NCBI GenBank assembly: GCA_023665505.1
Contig: JAMPDU010000008.1
Coordinates: 1 to 45,568, forward strand
Source of the DNA: Ruminococcus sp.
GTDB taxonomy: Bacteria; Bacillota; Clostridia; Oscillospirales; Ruminococcaceae
Reading direction: 5' to 3'
Length of the DNA: 45,568 nt
The notes below the pieces were generated by a model. That model did not search any database, was not told where the DNA came from, and saw only the letters and a list, made by a program, of their open reading frames with translations. The position numbers were made by a program, and so were the translations under genes. Of the stretch, positions 9,474 to 15,505 are shown in pieces. How positions within the stretch are numbered: the first letter of the stretch is position 1; each line of letters starts with the position of its first letter.

Positions 9474-10196
9474 ATGTCCGCGAAAAAGGAGAAAAAGCCT
9501 TATGTCAAGAGGACGGATTTCCTTGAACCCTTTGAAAAGTCCGAAAAAATAAAGGGCGGCATTGCGTTCGGCGTTTATGTGATTTTAACCGTTTTCGGCG
9601 GCTCTCTGCTTATAAGAACGGGCGTGCCGCTTATTCAGGAGAATATGACATTTTGGGTATATTTGGCAGAATTTATTCTTGTCGCCGCGCTTTTCGGGAA
9701 AATGTATTTCCGCTCGTTCAGGGACATAAAGGAAAAGGACATTGCGGACGTTATTGTAATTCTTGCAGTTTCTCTTGTTGTTATGGTTGCCGCCGCGATT
9801 TTTCTCTCAATGGGATTGGGCATTGAAAGCTCAAACCAGCAGGGTATCGAAGGCGATATGGAAAAAGGCGGTATTGTAAAAATACTTATGACTGTTGCCG
9901 CGGTTTTTTTCGCGCCGATTGTTGAGGAAACGTCTTACAGATTTTTCCTGTTTCGCCTTATTCGGGGCAACGGCGGCTGGGTAAGGCGGACTACAGCTCA
10001 TATACTTGTTGCCGCGCTGTTCGCGTTCAGCCACTGTTGGGGCGATGTTATTATCAACAAGGATTTTTCCCAGCTTTTGGCGGTTATGCCCCTTTTTATT
10101 ATCGGACTTAGCTTTTCAATAATGTACGACAAAAACAAGAACATTGCCCTGTCGGTGCTTATGCACATGACCGTTAATTTTATCGCGTCTACATAA
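9474..10196 (+). CDS. CPBP-family intramembrane protease
   Basis: A 240-residue polytopic membrane protein of the CPBP/Abi (type II CAAX-protease-like) family. After a charged 30-residue N-terminus come about six hydrophobic segments. The family motifs are EETSYRFFLFR (motif 1, EExxxR) near residue 145, FAFSHCWGD (motif 2, FxxxH) near 184 and the final HMTVNF (HxxxN-like) near 232. These Glu and His residues form the active site in the family, so it is probably catalytic. It starts 4 bp after the second DRTGG gene and so seems part of the cluster. Possible roles are membrane signalling proteolysis or maturation; nothing in the sequence indicates a substrate. Confidence 0.85.
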   Translation: MSAKKEKKPYVKRTDFLEPFEKSEKIKGGIAFGVYVILTVFGGSLLIRTGVPLIQENMTFWVYLAEFILVAALFGKMYFRSFRDIKEKDIADVIVILAVSLVVMVAAAIFLSMGLGIESSNQQGIEGDMEKGGIVKILMTVAAVFFAPIVEETSYRFFLFRLIRGNGGWVRRTTAHILVAALFAFSHCWGDVIINKDFSQLLAVMPLFIIGLSFSIMYDKNKNIALSVLMHMTVNFIAST

Positions 10197-10220
10197 AAAG
10201 ATTTAAAGGACGGTGTAACT

Positions 10221-10937
10221 ATGCGTTTAAGTTACGATTTGCACATTCATTCCTGCCTTTCGCCATGCGGCGACGAGGATATGCTGCCCTCGAACATTGT
10301 GGGTATGGCGGCTCTGAAACAGCTTGACGTTATCGCGGTGACGGACCACAACGCCTGCGGCAACTGCCCCGCGGTGATGAAACTCGCCGAGGCTTACGGG
10401 GTGACGGCTATTCCGGGTATGGAGCTTACCACGGAGGAGGAAGTCCACGTGCTTTGTCTTTTTCCAAAACTTGACAATGCTATGGCTTTCGGGGAGCACG
10501 TTCGGGACAGTATGCTGACAAGATTTCCCAACAACGAGGAGGTTTTCGGCAGGCAGATTATCGTGGACGAGGACGACGAAATCATCGGCAAAGAGCCGTT
10601 CCTGCTGATTAACGCCACCACCATAAGTTTCGACCGCGCTTACGACGAGGTGACGGAGTACGGCGGAATTATGATACCCGCTCACGTGGATAAAAGTTCC
10701 ACAAGTTTGCTGTCAAATCTTGGATTTATTCCCCCGGACAGCCGTTTTACCTGCGCCGAGGTCAAGCACGTGGGTTTCCTCGACAAGCTGAAAGCCGACC
10801 ACCCGTATTTGAACGGGTGCAATATTATTCACGACAGCGACGCGCATTATTTGGAGCATATTCACGAGCCGGAGTTTTTTATTGAGGCGAGGTCAAAGGA
10901 TATTTCCGACATATTGGACGCGCTTGTCGGGAAATAA
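10221..10937 (+). CDS. PHP-domain phosphoesterase
   Basis: A 238-residue PHP-family metal-dependent phosphoesterase. Metal-binding motifs are visible: YDLHIHSCLSPCG at the N-terminus, VTDHNACGN near residue 40, GMELTTEEEVHVLCLF near 70, an AHVD near 155 and a final DSDAHYLEHI near 210. These correspond to the standard HxH, DH, E, H, H and DxH ligands. Substrate is unknown; related proteins hydrolyse small phosphorylated nucleotides or sugars. It is the last gene of the cluster, 24 bp after the CPBP gene, with AAAGGA before the ATG. A PHP enzyme at the end of the H2-sensing cluster could degrade a signalling nucleotide (inference). Confidence 0.85.
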   Translation: MRLSYDLHIHSCLSPCGDEDMLPSNIVGMAALKQLDVIAVTDHNACGNCPAVMKLAEAYGVTAIPGMELTTEEEVHVLCLFPKLDNAMAFGEHVRDSMLTRFPNNEEVFGRQIIVDEDDEIIGKEPFLLINATTISFDRAYDEVTEYGGIMIPAHVDKSSTSLLSNLGFIPPDSRFTCAEVKHVGFLDKLKADHPYLNGCNIIHDSDAHYLEHIHEPEFFIEARSKDISDILDALVGK

Positions 10938-10956
10938 AAAATTTTTGGTAACAAAA

Positions 10957-10980
10957 AGGCGGGAGCAAGCCCCCGCCCTA
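10957..10980. repeat. Short GC-rich palindromic repeat (copy 1)
   Basis: GGCGGGAGCAAGCCCCCGCC is a short hairpin with an AGCAAG-type loop. The same sequence occurs at 13215-13238, and a variant (GCGGGGGCAACCCCCGCC) at 13711-13728. These look like dispersed extragenic palindromes. Confidence 0.65.
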
Positions 10981-10994
10981 CAGAGTATAATATC

Positions 10995-11035
10995 CAAAAA
11001 ATGGGTACACACCGAAAGGTATGTACCCGTTTTTG
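10995..11035. terminator. Bidirectional terminator between PHP gene and anti-sigma gene
   Basis: GGGTACACACC pairs imperfectly with GGTATGTACCC around CGAAA. T-runs lie on both sides: TTTTTG on the plus strand, ATTTTTTGG on the minus strand. It separates two convergent genes and can serve both. Confidence 0.8.
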
Positions 11036-12553
11036 TTATTCCTCAACCCTTGTGAAAAGGCATTCGTTGTGTTCAAAACTGTTTTCGTCGATGTATTCGG
11101 AGTTTGCATACGCCGCAATATCGCCGCTCCTTGTGTAAGTGATACGCCACGCGACGCGGGGTATTCCCGCCACGTCAATGTGTATAATGTACGGAATAGC
11201 CTCCCGCCAATCCTCCTCGATACGTTCACGCCATTCCTCGAAAGTGAATGAATTTTCAAAGCTCGGCATAGCCTCGCACTGTGCGCGGTAGTACTCACGC
11301 ATTTGCTCTTCCGTACCCGTAACAAGCTGTATTTTGCCGTTTTCTGCCTGAAAATAACAGTTATTGGTATCGCCGTTAAGGTAGAATTTGCCGTCGCTAA
11401 GAGACAGACCCGATTTCGGCAGAGCTATGAAAATGTCCTCGAACATCTCTTTGAAATCCTCGGGCGTGTTGTCGGAGTACACAATGTCGTAAACCGCCAG
11501 CAAGCATTGCAGGGGGTAGCTTTCCGTATTTACGGCAACCTCGCAGCTTACGGTAAATTCCCCGCCGCTTTTGTCAGCCATGGTAATTGTTGCCGACTGG
11601 GAATAGTACCTTTTAAAATAATCAAACTCGTGGACGTTGAGGGAATAGTCGCGGTTATAGGTTATGCCGCCCGTTTCGCAGCCGACGTATGTGTACTTGT
11701 CAAGCATATTGACAAATTTTTCCTTGACTTTTTTCATATGGTTTCCGTAGTCATAGTTAAAATCCTTGTTGTTGTTATAGGTCTGTAGAAACAAGGCGGC
11801 AGAGCGAAGGCTGTCCTCCTCATCAAGTTTCATGTAGTCGAAGTAAGTTTTAAGGTGGTCTTTGTTGGGCAGCTGCAATTGGGGCAGTTCGGTATCGTAG
11901 TAAGCGTTTCGATTATACGCCGTGTACATAAGCCGACCGTTATCGTACAAAGTAAAATATATTTCGACAGGCTCGTCGCCGTCCGCAACAATAGTCAAAC
12001 TGCCGTTTTCGCACTCGCCGCTCTCGACGTTTGTCAGTACGGTTCTTATTTTGTGCTGCGAAAAATAATTTTCCAAATCCTCGGCGAACATATCCTTGTA
12101 CATATTGATTTCCTCGGGGGTGTACTGCTCTTCAACGTAGTAAAGCTCCAGTTCGTCCATAAATTCTCGGTACTTGCCCCGTTTAAGCAGGCGGGCGAGA
12201 CCGTGCAGTTTTATATCCATACCGAGGGACGACCAAGTGTACCCCTTGTCAAAATAGGCGTTGGTGGACAGATACCACACCGCCGACAGCGGCGCGATAA
12301 CCACCGCGCAAATCAGCAGCGTTACCGCCGCAAGCCTGAAATAATGCCATTTCACCTTTTTAAAAGGATTTTCCGCCTTGCCCTTTTTTTCGGGTTTTTC
12401 AAGCTCGGCGGTCATTGCCGCCAATTTTTCCCTGCACTCGGGGCAAACCGCCGCGTGGTGCTCGATAATCGTTTTTGTATCCTCGGAGCAGATGCCGTCC
12501 GCGTAAAGGGGCAGCAAATCCTCGATAATGTTGCAGGTAACGTCCATAGTCAT
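11036..12553 (-). CDS. Zinc-finger anti-sigma factor with large extracytoplasmic domain
   Basis: A 505-residue partner of the ECF sigma factor encoded immediately upstream. The N-terminal 45 residues form a zf-HC2 zinc-binding anti-sigma domain (Cys7; HHAAVCPEC supplying His and two Cys near 32-38), which should bind the sigma factor in the cytoplasm. One membrane segment follows, at about residues 72-96 (LAAVTLLICAVVIAPLSAV). The remaining 400 residues should be outside the cell and contain several Tyr- and Trp-rich strands; I recognise no family there. Its ATG overlaps the sigma stop as ATGA, the classic coupling of sigma and anti-sigma genes. Signal sensing by the outer domain with release of the sigma factor is inferred from family behaviour. 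Confidence 0.82.
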   Translation of the reverse strand: MTMDVTCNIIEDLLPLYADGICSEDTKTIIEHHAAVCPECREKLAAMTAELEKPEKKGKAENPFKKVKWHYFRLAAVTLLICAVVIAPLSAVWYLSTNAYFDKGYTWSSLGMDIKLHGLARLLKRGKYREFMDELELYYVEEQYTPEEINMYKDMFAEDLENYFSQHKIRTVLTNVESGECENGSLTIVADGDEPVEIYFTLYDNGRLMYTAYNRNAYYDTELPQLQLPNKDHLKTYFDYMKLDEEDSLRSAALFLQTYNNNKDFNYDYGNHMKKVKEKFVNMLDKYTYVGCETGGITYNRDYSLNVHEFDYFKRYYSQSATITMADKSGGEFTVSCEVAVNTESYPLQCLLAVYDIVYSDNTPEDFKEMFEDIFIALPKSGLSLSDGKFYLNGDTNNCYFQAENGKIQLVTGTEEQMREYYRAQCEAMPSFENSFTFEEWRERIEEDWREAIPYIIHIDVAGIPRVAWRITYTRSGDIAAYANSEYIDENSFEHNECLFTRVEE

Positions 12554-13014
12554 TCCTCGCTTTCCAATATTTTCCTTAGTTTCTCTTTGCCCCGATAGAA
12601 CGTCACCCGCGCCCAGTTTTCCGACTTGCCGAAGATGTCGCCTATTTCCGCGAAGTTCATGTCCGTGTGAATTCGCAGCAGGACGATTTCACGGTACGGC
12701 TCTTCAAGGCTGTGCACCGCCTTGTAGATGTCGCGGCAGTTTTCCCGGTCAAGCAGGTCCGCCTCATAAGAGGGTTCGCGGTCGATTTCGGCGTATCTGC
12801 TTTGCCGTTTTAAATGGGTGAAATAGGCGTTTTTGGCAATGCTGCAAAGCCATGTTGTCACTTTGACGTTCCCGTCGAAACTGTCCGCGTTTTTTACCGC
12901 GCGGAAAAAGGTTTCCTGGGTAAGCTCCTCCGCCAAAAGCTCGTCCCCGCACATTGCCATAATGTACTTGAAAACCATATCCGCGTATTTTCTGTAGGTT
13001 TCGTCAAACTTCAA
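12550..13014 (-). CDS. ECF-type RNA polymerase sigma factor
   Basis: A 154-residue sigma-70 family protein with region 2 (YADMVFKYIMAM through WLCSIAKNAYFTHLKR, about 9-71) and region 4 helix-turn-helix (YREIVLLRIHTDMNFAEIG through VTFYRGKEKLRK, about 105-148). There is no region 1 or 3, as expected for ECF factors. Start choice: a GTG at 13023 sits directly against the GGGAGG site and is too close, whereas the TTG at 13014 has an 8-base spacing and gives the N-terminus LKFDETYRKYADMV, so I prefer the TTG. The TGTAACGTT motif at 13065-13073 (minus strand) may belong to an autoregulatory ECF promoter. It overlaps the anti-sigma start by 4 bp. Confidence 0.88.
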   Translation of the reverse strand: MKFDETYRKYADMVFKYIMAMCGDELLAEELTQETFFRAVKNADSFDGNVKVTTWLCSIAKNAYFTHLKRQSRYAEIDREPSYEADLLDRENCRDIYKAVHSLEEPYREIVLLRIHTDMNFAEIGDIFGKSENWARVTFYRGKEKLRKILESEE

Positions 13015-13084
13015 GCGGCTCACCTCCCTTGCCTTTCTGTATATTAAACTTTTTTGACAGCAAAACGTTACAGGGTTTTTAAAA

Positions 13085-13240
13085 TTTTTTTTTGGTAATT
13101 GTTGGTATGCTCCGTTATTTGGTGTGGTGTTCCGTTTGCAGGGCGTTGCGGTTTTTGGTATGTATATTTGTGTTGGTTTTTATGTGTGGGAGTTGGTGCG
13201 GTGCGCGTCCCACAAGGCGGGAGCAAGCCCCCGCCCTACC
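13085..13240. repeat. Left arm of a large imperfect inverted repeat
   Basis: This arm contains in order TTGGTAATTGTTGG, TTCCGTTTGCAGGGCGTTGC, GGTTTTTGGTATG, TGTGTGGGAGTTGG and the GC-rich hairpin ending CCCCCGCCCTACC. The reverse complement of 13710-13862 gives the same series in the same order. Short frames exist inside it but their products are low-complexity and carry no recognisable domain. The wider stretch 13024-13922 holds no gene. Confidence 0.75.
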
Positions 13241-13330
13241 CCTGTTTATGTTGGTTTGTTTTTGAATTTTAGAGGCTTTGATATAAACTATTCCTCGTTC
13301 ACAGGGGAGCGAAGGGAACAACCAAAGGAA

Positions 13331-13379
13331 GAGGGCGGGGGCTCAATGTAATAGTTGGGCGCACGCCGCCCCCGCCCTC
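13331..13379. repeat. Perfect 12-bp GC-rich stem
   Basis: GAGGGCGGGGGC (13331-13342) and GCCCCCGCCCTC (13368-13379) are perfect complements separated by 25 bases. The stem sits in the part of the locus that has no counterpart in the right arm. Confidence 0.75.
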
Positions 13380-13398
13380 TCCCTATGTTTTTTCCCCG

Positions 13399-13418
13399 AA
13401 ATGCCGTTTGCGGCATTT
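13399..13418. repeat. Short hairpin AAATGCCG-TTTG-CGGCATTT
   Basis: Perfect 8-bp stem with a 4-base TTTG loop. It lies just before the point where the left arm resumes its similarity to the right arm (CTTTTTCCTTTCTCTC, 13428-13443). Confidence 0.65.
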
Positions 13419-13664
13419 TGCGCTCATCTTTTTCCTTTCTCTCACCCACCCCTGCTACGCTATTAGAGAGCTTTCGTTCTCCTCAGCGCGGTGAAATCTC
13501 CGCGAGTTAAATACGTGGTTATTTGGCAGGAGGTTGGATATTAGAGCCCACAGGTTCACGGCAACTGTTTCTATTTCAAATGCGCATAGATGCGCGTTCA
13601 TACGTGCATAATTAGGCGGGAAAAAGTTTATTATTGTGCTACTGTATTTAACCAAATTTTAACA

Positions 13665-13862
13665 GCAAGTAGCGTAGCGGGGGTGGAGGAGAGTAAGGAA
13701 AAAGAGAGCGCGGGGGCAACCCCCGCCTTGTGGAACGCGTGCAGTAACCAACTCCCACACAAAAAAACCAAAACAAACACACATACCAAAAACCGCGAAA
13801 GCCCTGCAAGCGAAACAACCAACCAATTAACGGAACAACCAACAGTTCCACCAAAAAAATAA
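13665..13862. repeat. Right arm of the large imperfect inverted repeat
   Basis: Reverse complement of the left arm with interruptions. Landmarks are AGCGTAGCGGGGGTGGAGG (matching CACCCACCCCTGCTACGCT at 13444-13462), GCGGGGGCAACCCCCGCC, CCAACTCCCACACA, CATACCAAAAACCGC, CCCTGCAAGCG and CCAACAGTTCCACC. The left arm carries about 185 extra bases (13241-13426) relative to it. Confidence 0.75.
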
Positions 13863-13922
13863 AAAGAGGACAGAATAAAAGCACAAACCTAATTCTATCC
13901 TCTGCCCTCTATTTTCTATCCT

Positions 13923-14543
13923 CTATTTTACAAAGCCTTTCCGCACCAGCGGAATGAACATTCCTCCCAAGGCGTTGCCCAGCGACATTAAAAGCAAGTA
14001 CCCAAAAGCCTTTGCAGACCATGCGCCGCCTACCGTGAAGTAAAACATATTAGCCACACAATGTTCATACCCGCTTAATATAAATACCATAACCGGCAGG
14101 AACACCATGAGCACCTTTGCAACGGGGTTTTCCGAGGTTTTAAAGCCGTCCGCGGCGATGAACATCAGCATTCCGCAGAAAAACGACAGGATTAGTATGC
14201 TGGGTACGGTGTCCGAAAGCTTTACGGCGCACATTTCCGCAGCCTTTTCGCCTATGCCCGAAATGCGGGTCAGCAGGAGCATTCCCCCCATTGCGGACGT
14301 GCCGATTAGGTTGCCCAGCCATATAATCAGCAGGTCGATTATGTAGGCGGGTTTGTTTTCCACCGCGTAGCCGACTTTCCCCGTGAAAAGGTTGAACCCG
14401 AAGGAAAGTATCACGAAAAGACCCGTCCCGAACAGGAACGCTCCCAGATATTTGCTGTCGCAGGAAAGGTACACCGCCCCGCCTATTCCGATGGCAAAAC
14501 CTGTCAGGATTGCGCGGAGGAGGGTGTTTGTAAATTTTTTCAA
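13923..14543 (-). CDS. Formate/nitrite transporter family channel, short form
   Basis: A 206-residue membrane protein of the FNT family (FocA, NirC and hydrosulfide channels), pentameric channels for small monovalent anions. Six hydrophobic segments are visible. The late motif SGYEHCVANMFYF near residue 160 matches the conserved FNT motif with the gating histidine, and the GNLIGTSAMGG segment near 76 matches the omega-loop region. It is shorter than typical FocA (about 280), mainly at the ends. Start choice: a GTG at 14552 abuts the GGAG, while the TTG at 14543 has an 8-base spacing and is preferred. No formate-lyase genes are in the window, so the anion (formate, nitrite or HS-) is not determined. 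Confidence 0.85.
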   Translation of the reverse strand: MKKFTNTLLRAILTGFAIGIGGAVYLSCDSKYLGAFLFGTGLFVILSFGFNLFTGKVGYAVENKPAYIIDLLIIWLGNLIGTSAMGGMLLLTRISGIGEKAAEMCAVKLSDTVPSILILSFFCGMLMFIAADGFKTSENPVAKVLMVFLPVMVFILSGYEHCVANMFYFTVGGAWSAKAFGYLLLMSLGNALGGMFIPLVRKGFVK

Positions 14544-14573
14544 AAAAAGCACTCCTTTCAGAGGTTAGAACAG

Positions 14574-14600
14574 CAACTGTTTCCGTTTTGGAAACAGTTG
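14574..14600. repeat. Perfect 11-bp hairpin
   Basis: CAACTGTTTCC (14574-14584), loop GTTTT, GGAAACAGTTG (14590-14600). It sits in the leader of the FNT gene (minus strand), 30 bases before its start. There is no T-run on the minus strand, so it is not an obvious terminator and could be an mRNA leader structure. Confidence 0.6.
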
Positions 14601-14616
14601 AAAAATTTAAAATTAT

Positions 14617-14647
14617 CCCCGCTGATTTCGGTCAACGGGGACTTTTT
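14617..14647. terminator. Terminator after the GNAT remnant
   Basis: CCCCG and CGGGG close a hairpin around CTGATTTCGGTCAA. A TTTTT tract follows on the plus strand and a TAATTTT tract on the minus strand. It lies directly downstream of the minus-strand GNAT fragment that ends at 14646. Confidence 0.55.
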
Positions 14648-14809
14648 AACGTATAGCCATAAACATTGGGTGACAATCGTCTACAAACCTGTCGCTGCTT
14701 TTTATTGCCAGTTCAATAAAATCCTTAAAGCCGTTTCTTTTGTAAAACTCGTACCCCTGTTGTCTTTATCAAGAATTACGGTTTCAAGCCGAATATTTTG
14801 TCCGAGCAT
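14646..14809 (-). pseudogene. Truncated, frameshifted GNAT acetyltransferase C-terminus
   Basis: From the ATG at 14809 the first frame reads LGQNIRLETVILDKDNRG, and then a different frame continues GYEFYKRNGFKDFIELA and ends MFMAIR before a TAA at 14646. Joined, they match the C-terminal third of a GNAT N-acetyltransferase (the FYKRNGF motif is diagnostic). Adding one base in the CCCC run at 14754-14757 (plus strand) restores the frame. The acetyl-CoA-binding part expected upstream is absent, so this is a relic even without the frameshift. Its start overlaps the stop of the preceding small ORF (TAATG), as in antitoxin-toxin pairs. A sequencing error could explain the frameshift but not the truncation. 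Confidence 0.6.
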
Positions 14810-14988
14810 TATTTTTCCTTATTAACAAACTGCTTGTTAATCCTTTCCGCGTTTTTCAAAATGCGCTCCATTAAAGCAGGGTCGGCGCTTTTAACCATTT
14901 TTTCAGCGTTTTTTTCGGACGTTATCATTGCCTTGTTTACGGGTTTCGTCATAACTGCCATAATTTCACGCTCCTTTTTATCTTTCAT
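14809..14988 (-). CDS. Small antitoxin-like protein
   Basis: A 59-residue, highly charged, probably helical protein beginning MKDKKEREIMAVMTKP and ending KNAERINKQFVNKEK. GGAGG lies 6 bases before the ATG at 14988; an inner ATG at 14961 is also preceded by AGGAG. Its size, the TAATG overlap with a GNAT fragment and the NAERINKQF-type tail resemble antitoxins of GNAT-toxin pairs, but I cannot assign a family with confidence. If so, it is now orphaned, since the toxin reading frame is broken. Confidence 0.55.
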   Translation of the reverse strand: MKDKKEREIMAVMTKPVNKAMITSEKNAEKMVKSADPALMERILKNAERINKQFVNKEK

Positions 14989-15144
14989 TTTATCGCCTCC
15001 GTTAGTTATGTATATACAGCAAGGCGATTTTTATTCTGCTAAATAAATTATTTAGTTATCACATTATAACACGGTTTTAGTAAATTGTCAAGAGTTTTCG
15101 TGGTAAATTTACACAAAATAACACTTGCCCACTTGAATTTACAT

Positions 15145-15178
15145 AATAAAAAAGTCACCCACATAAATGGGTGACTTT
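15145..15178 (-). terminator. Terminator of the tRNA-Gln transcript
   Basis: AAAGTCACCCA and TGGGTGACTTT form a perfect 11-bp stem around a 6-base loop. On the minus strand a TTTTTT run follows directly. It begins at the CCA end of the second tRNA. Confidence 0.85.
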
Positions 15179-15253
15179 GGCTGGGGTGCAGGGATTCGAA
15201 CCCCGGAAATGCTTGAGTCAGAGTCAAGTGCCTTACCGCTTGGCGACACCCCA
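15178..15253 (-). tRNA. tRNA-Gln (anticodon CTG)
   Basis: On the minus strand the acceptor stem TGGGGTG pairs with CACCCCA, the discriminator is G and CCA is encoded. The anticodon loop is CTCTGAC within CTTGA/TCAAG, giving anticodon CTG (reads CAG, Gln). The T-arm has GGTTCGAATCC. Length 76. The U1-A72 pair and G73 discriminator are the usual identity features of bacterial tRNA-Gln. Confidence 0.93.
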
Positions 15254-15287
15254 AAATATAAGTCCGCTTAAAGGCGAACTTTTTGAC

Positions 15288-15363
15288 TGGCTGGGATAGG
15301 TGGATTCGAACCACCGGAATGACGGAGTCAAAGTCCGCTGCCTTACCGCTTGGCTATATCCCA
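15288..15363 (-). tRNA. tRNA-Gln (anticodon TTG)
   Basis: Acceptor stem TGGGATA/TATCCCA, G discriminator and encoded CCA. The anticodon loop is CTTTGAC, giving anticodon TTG (reads CAA, Gln). The T-arm has GGTTCGAATCC. It lies 34 bases upstream of the CTG isoacceptor on the same transcript, behind one strong promoter. Confidence 0.93.
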
Positions 15364-15394
15364 ATGCGGCTCTTACTTTTCAAGCGACTTATAC

Positions 15395-15423
15395 ATTTTA
15401 TCATATTTTGCGCGTTTTGTCAA
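15395..15423 (-). promoter_or_regulatory. Sigma-A promoter of the tRNA-Gln genes
   Basis: On the minus strand TTGACA (15418-15423) and TAAAAT (15395-15400) are separated by 17 bases. The start point would fall about 25 bases upstream of the first tRNA. It lies outside the lipoprotein gene that ends at 15506. Confidence 0.8.
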
Positions 15424-15505
15424 TAATTACTGCGCATTTTCGTCAATTGCAACAATATTATATGCCGCAATTGACGTATTATGCACAAATCCGCAAACAC
15501 TTTTA

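Noticed and set aside
9474..10196. Reading the CPBP protease as a phage abortive-infection (Abi) gene
   Set aside because: The family name alone is no evidence of defence; this copy sits in the hydrogenase-sensing cluster and no phage-related genes are nearby.
11303..12598. Long plus-strand frames opposite the zinc-finger anti-sigma gene
   Set aside because: The minus-strand gene has the correct overlap with its sigma gene, the zinc motif and the membrane segment; plus frames show none of these.
13115..13862. Short frames within the repeat locus (for example 13590-13862 plus and 13115-13321 minus) giving similar peptides rich in Thr, Lys and Asn
   Set aside because: The similarity follows from the inverted DNA repeats; there are no plausible starts or domains.
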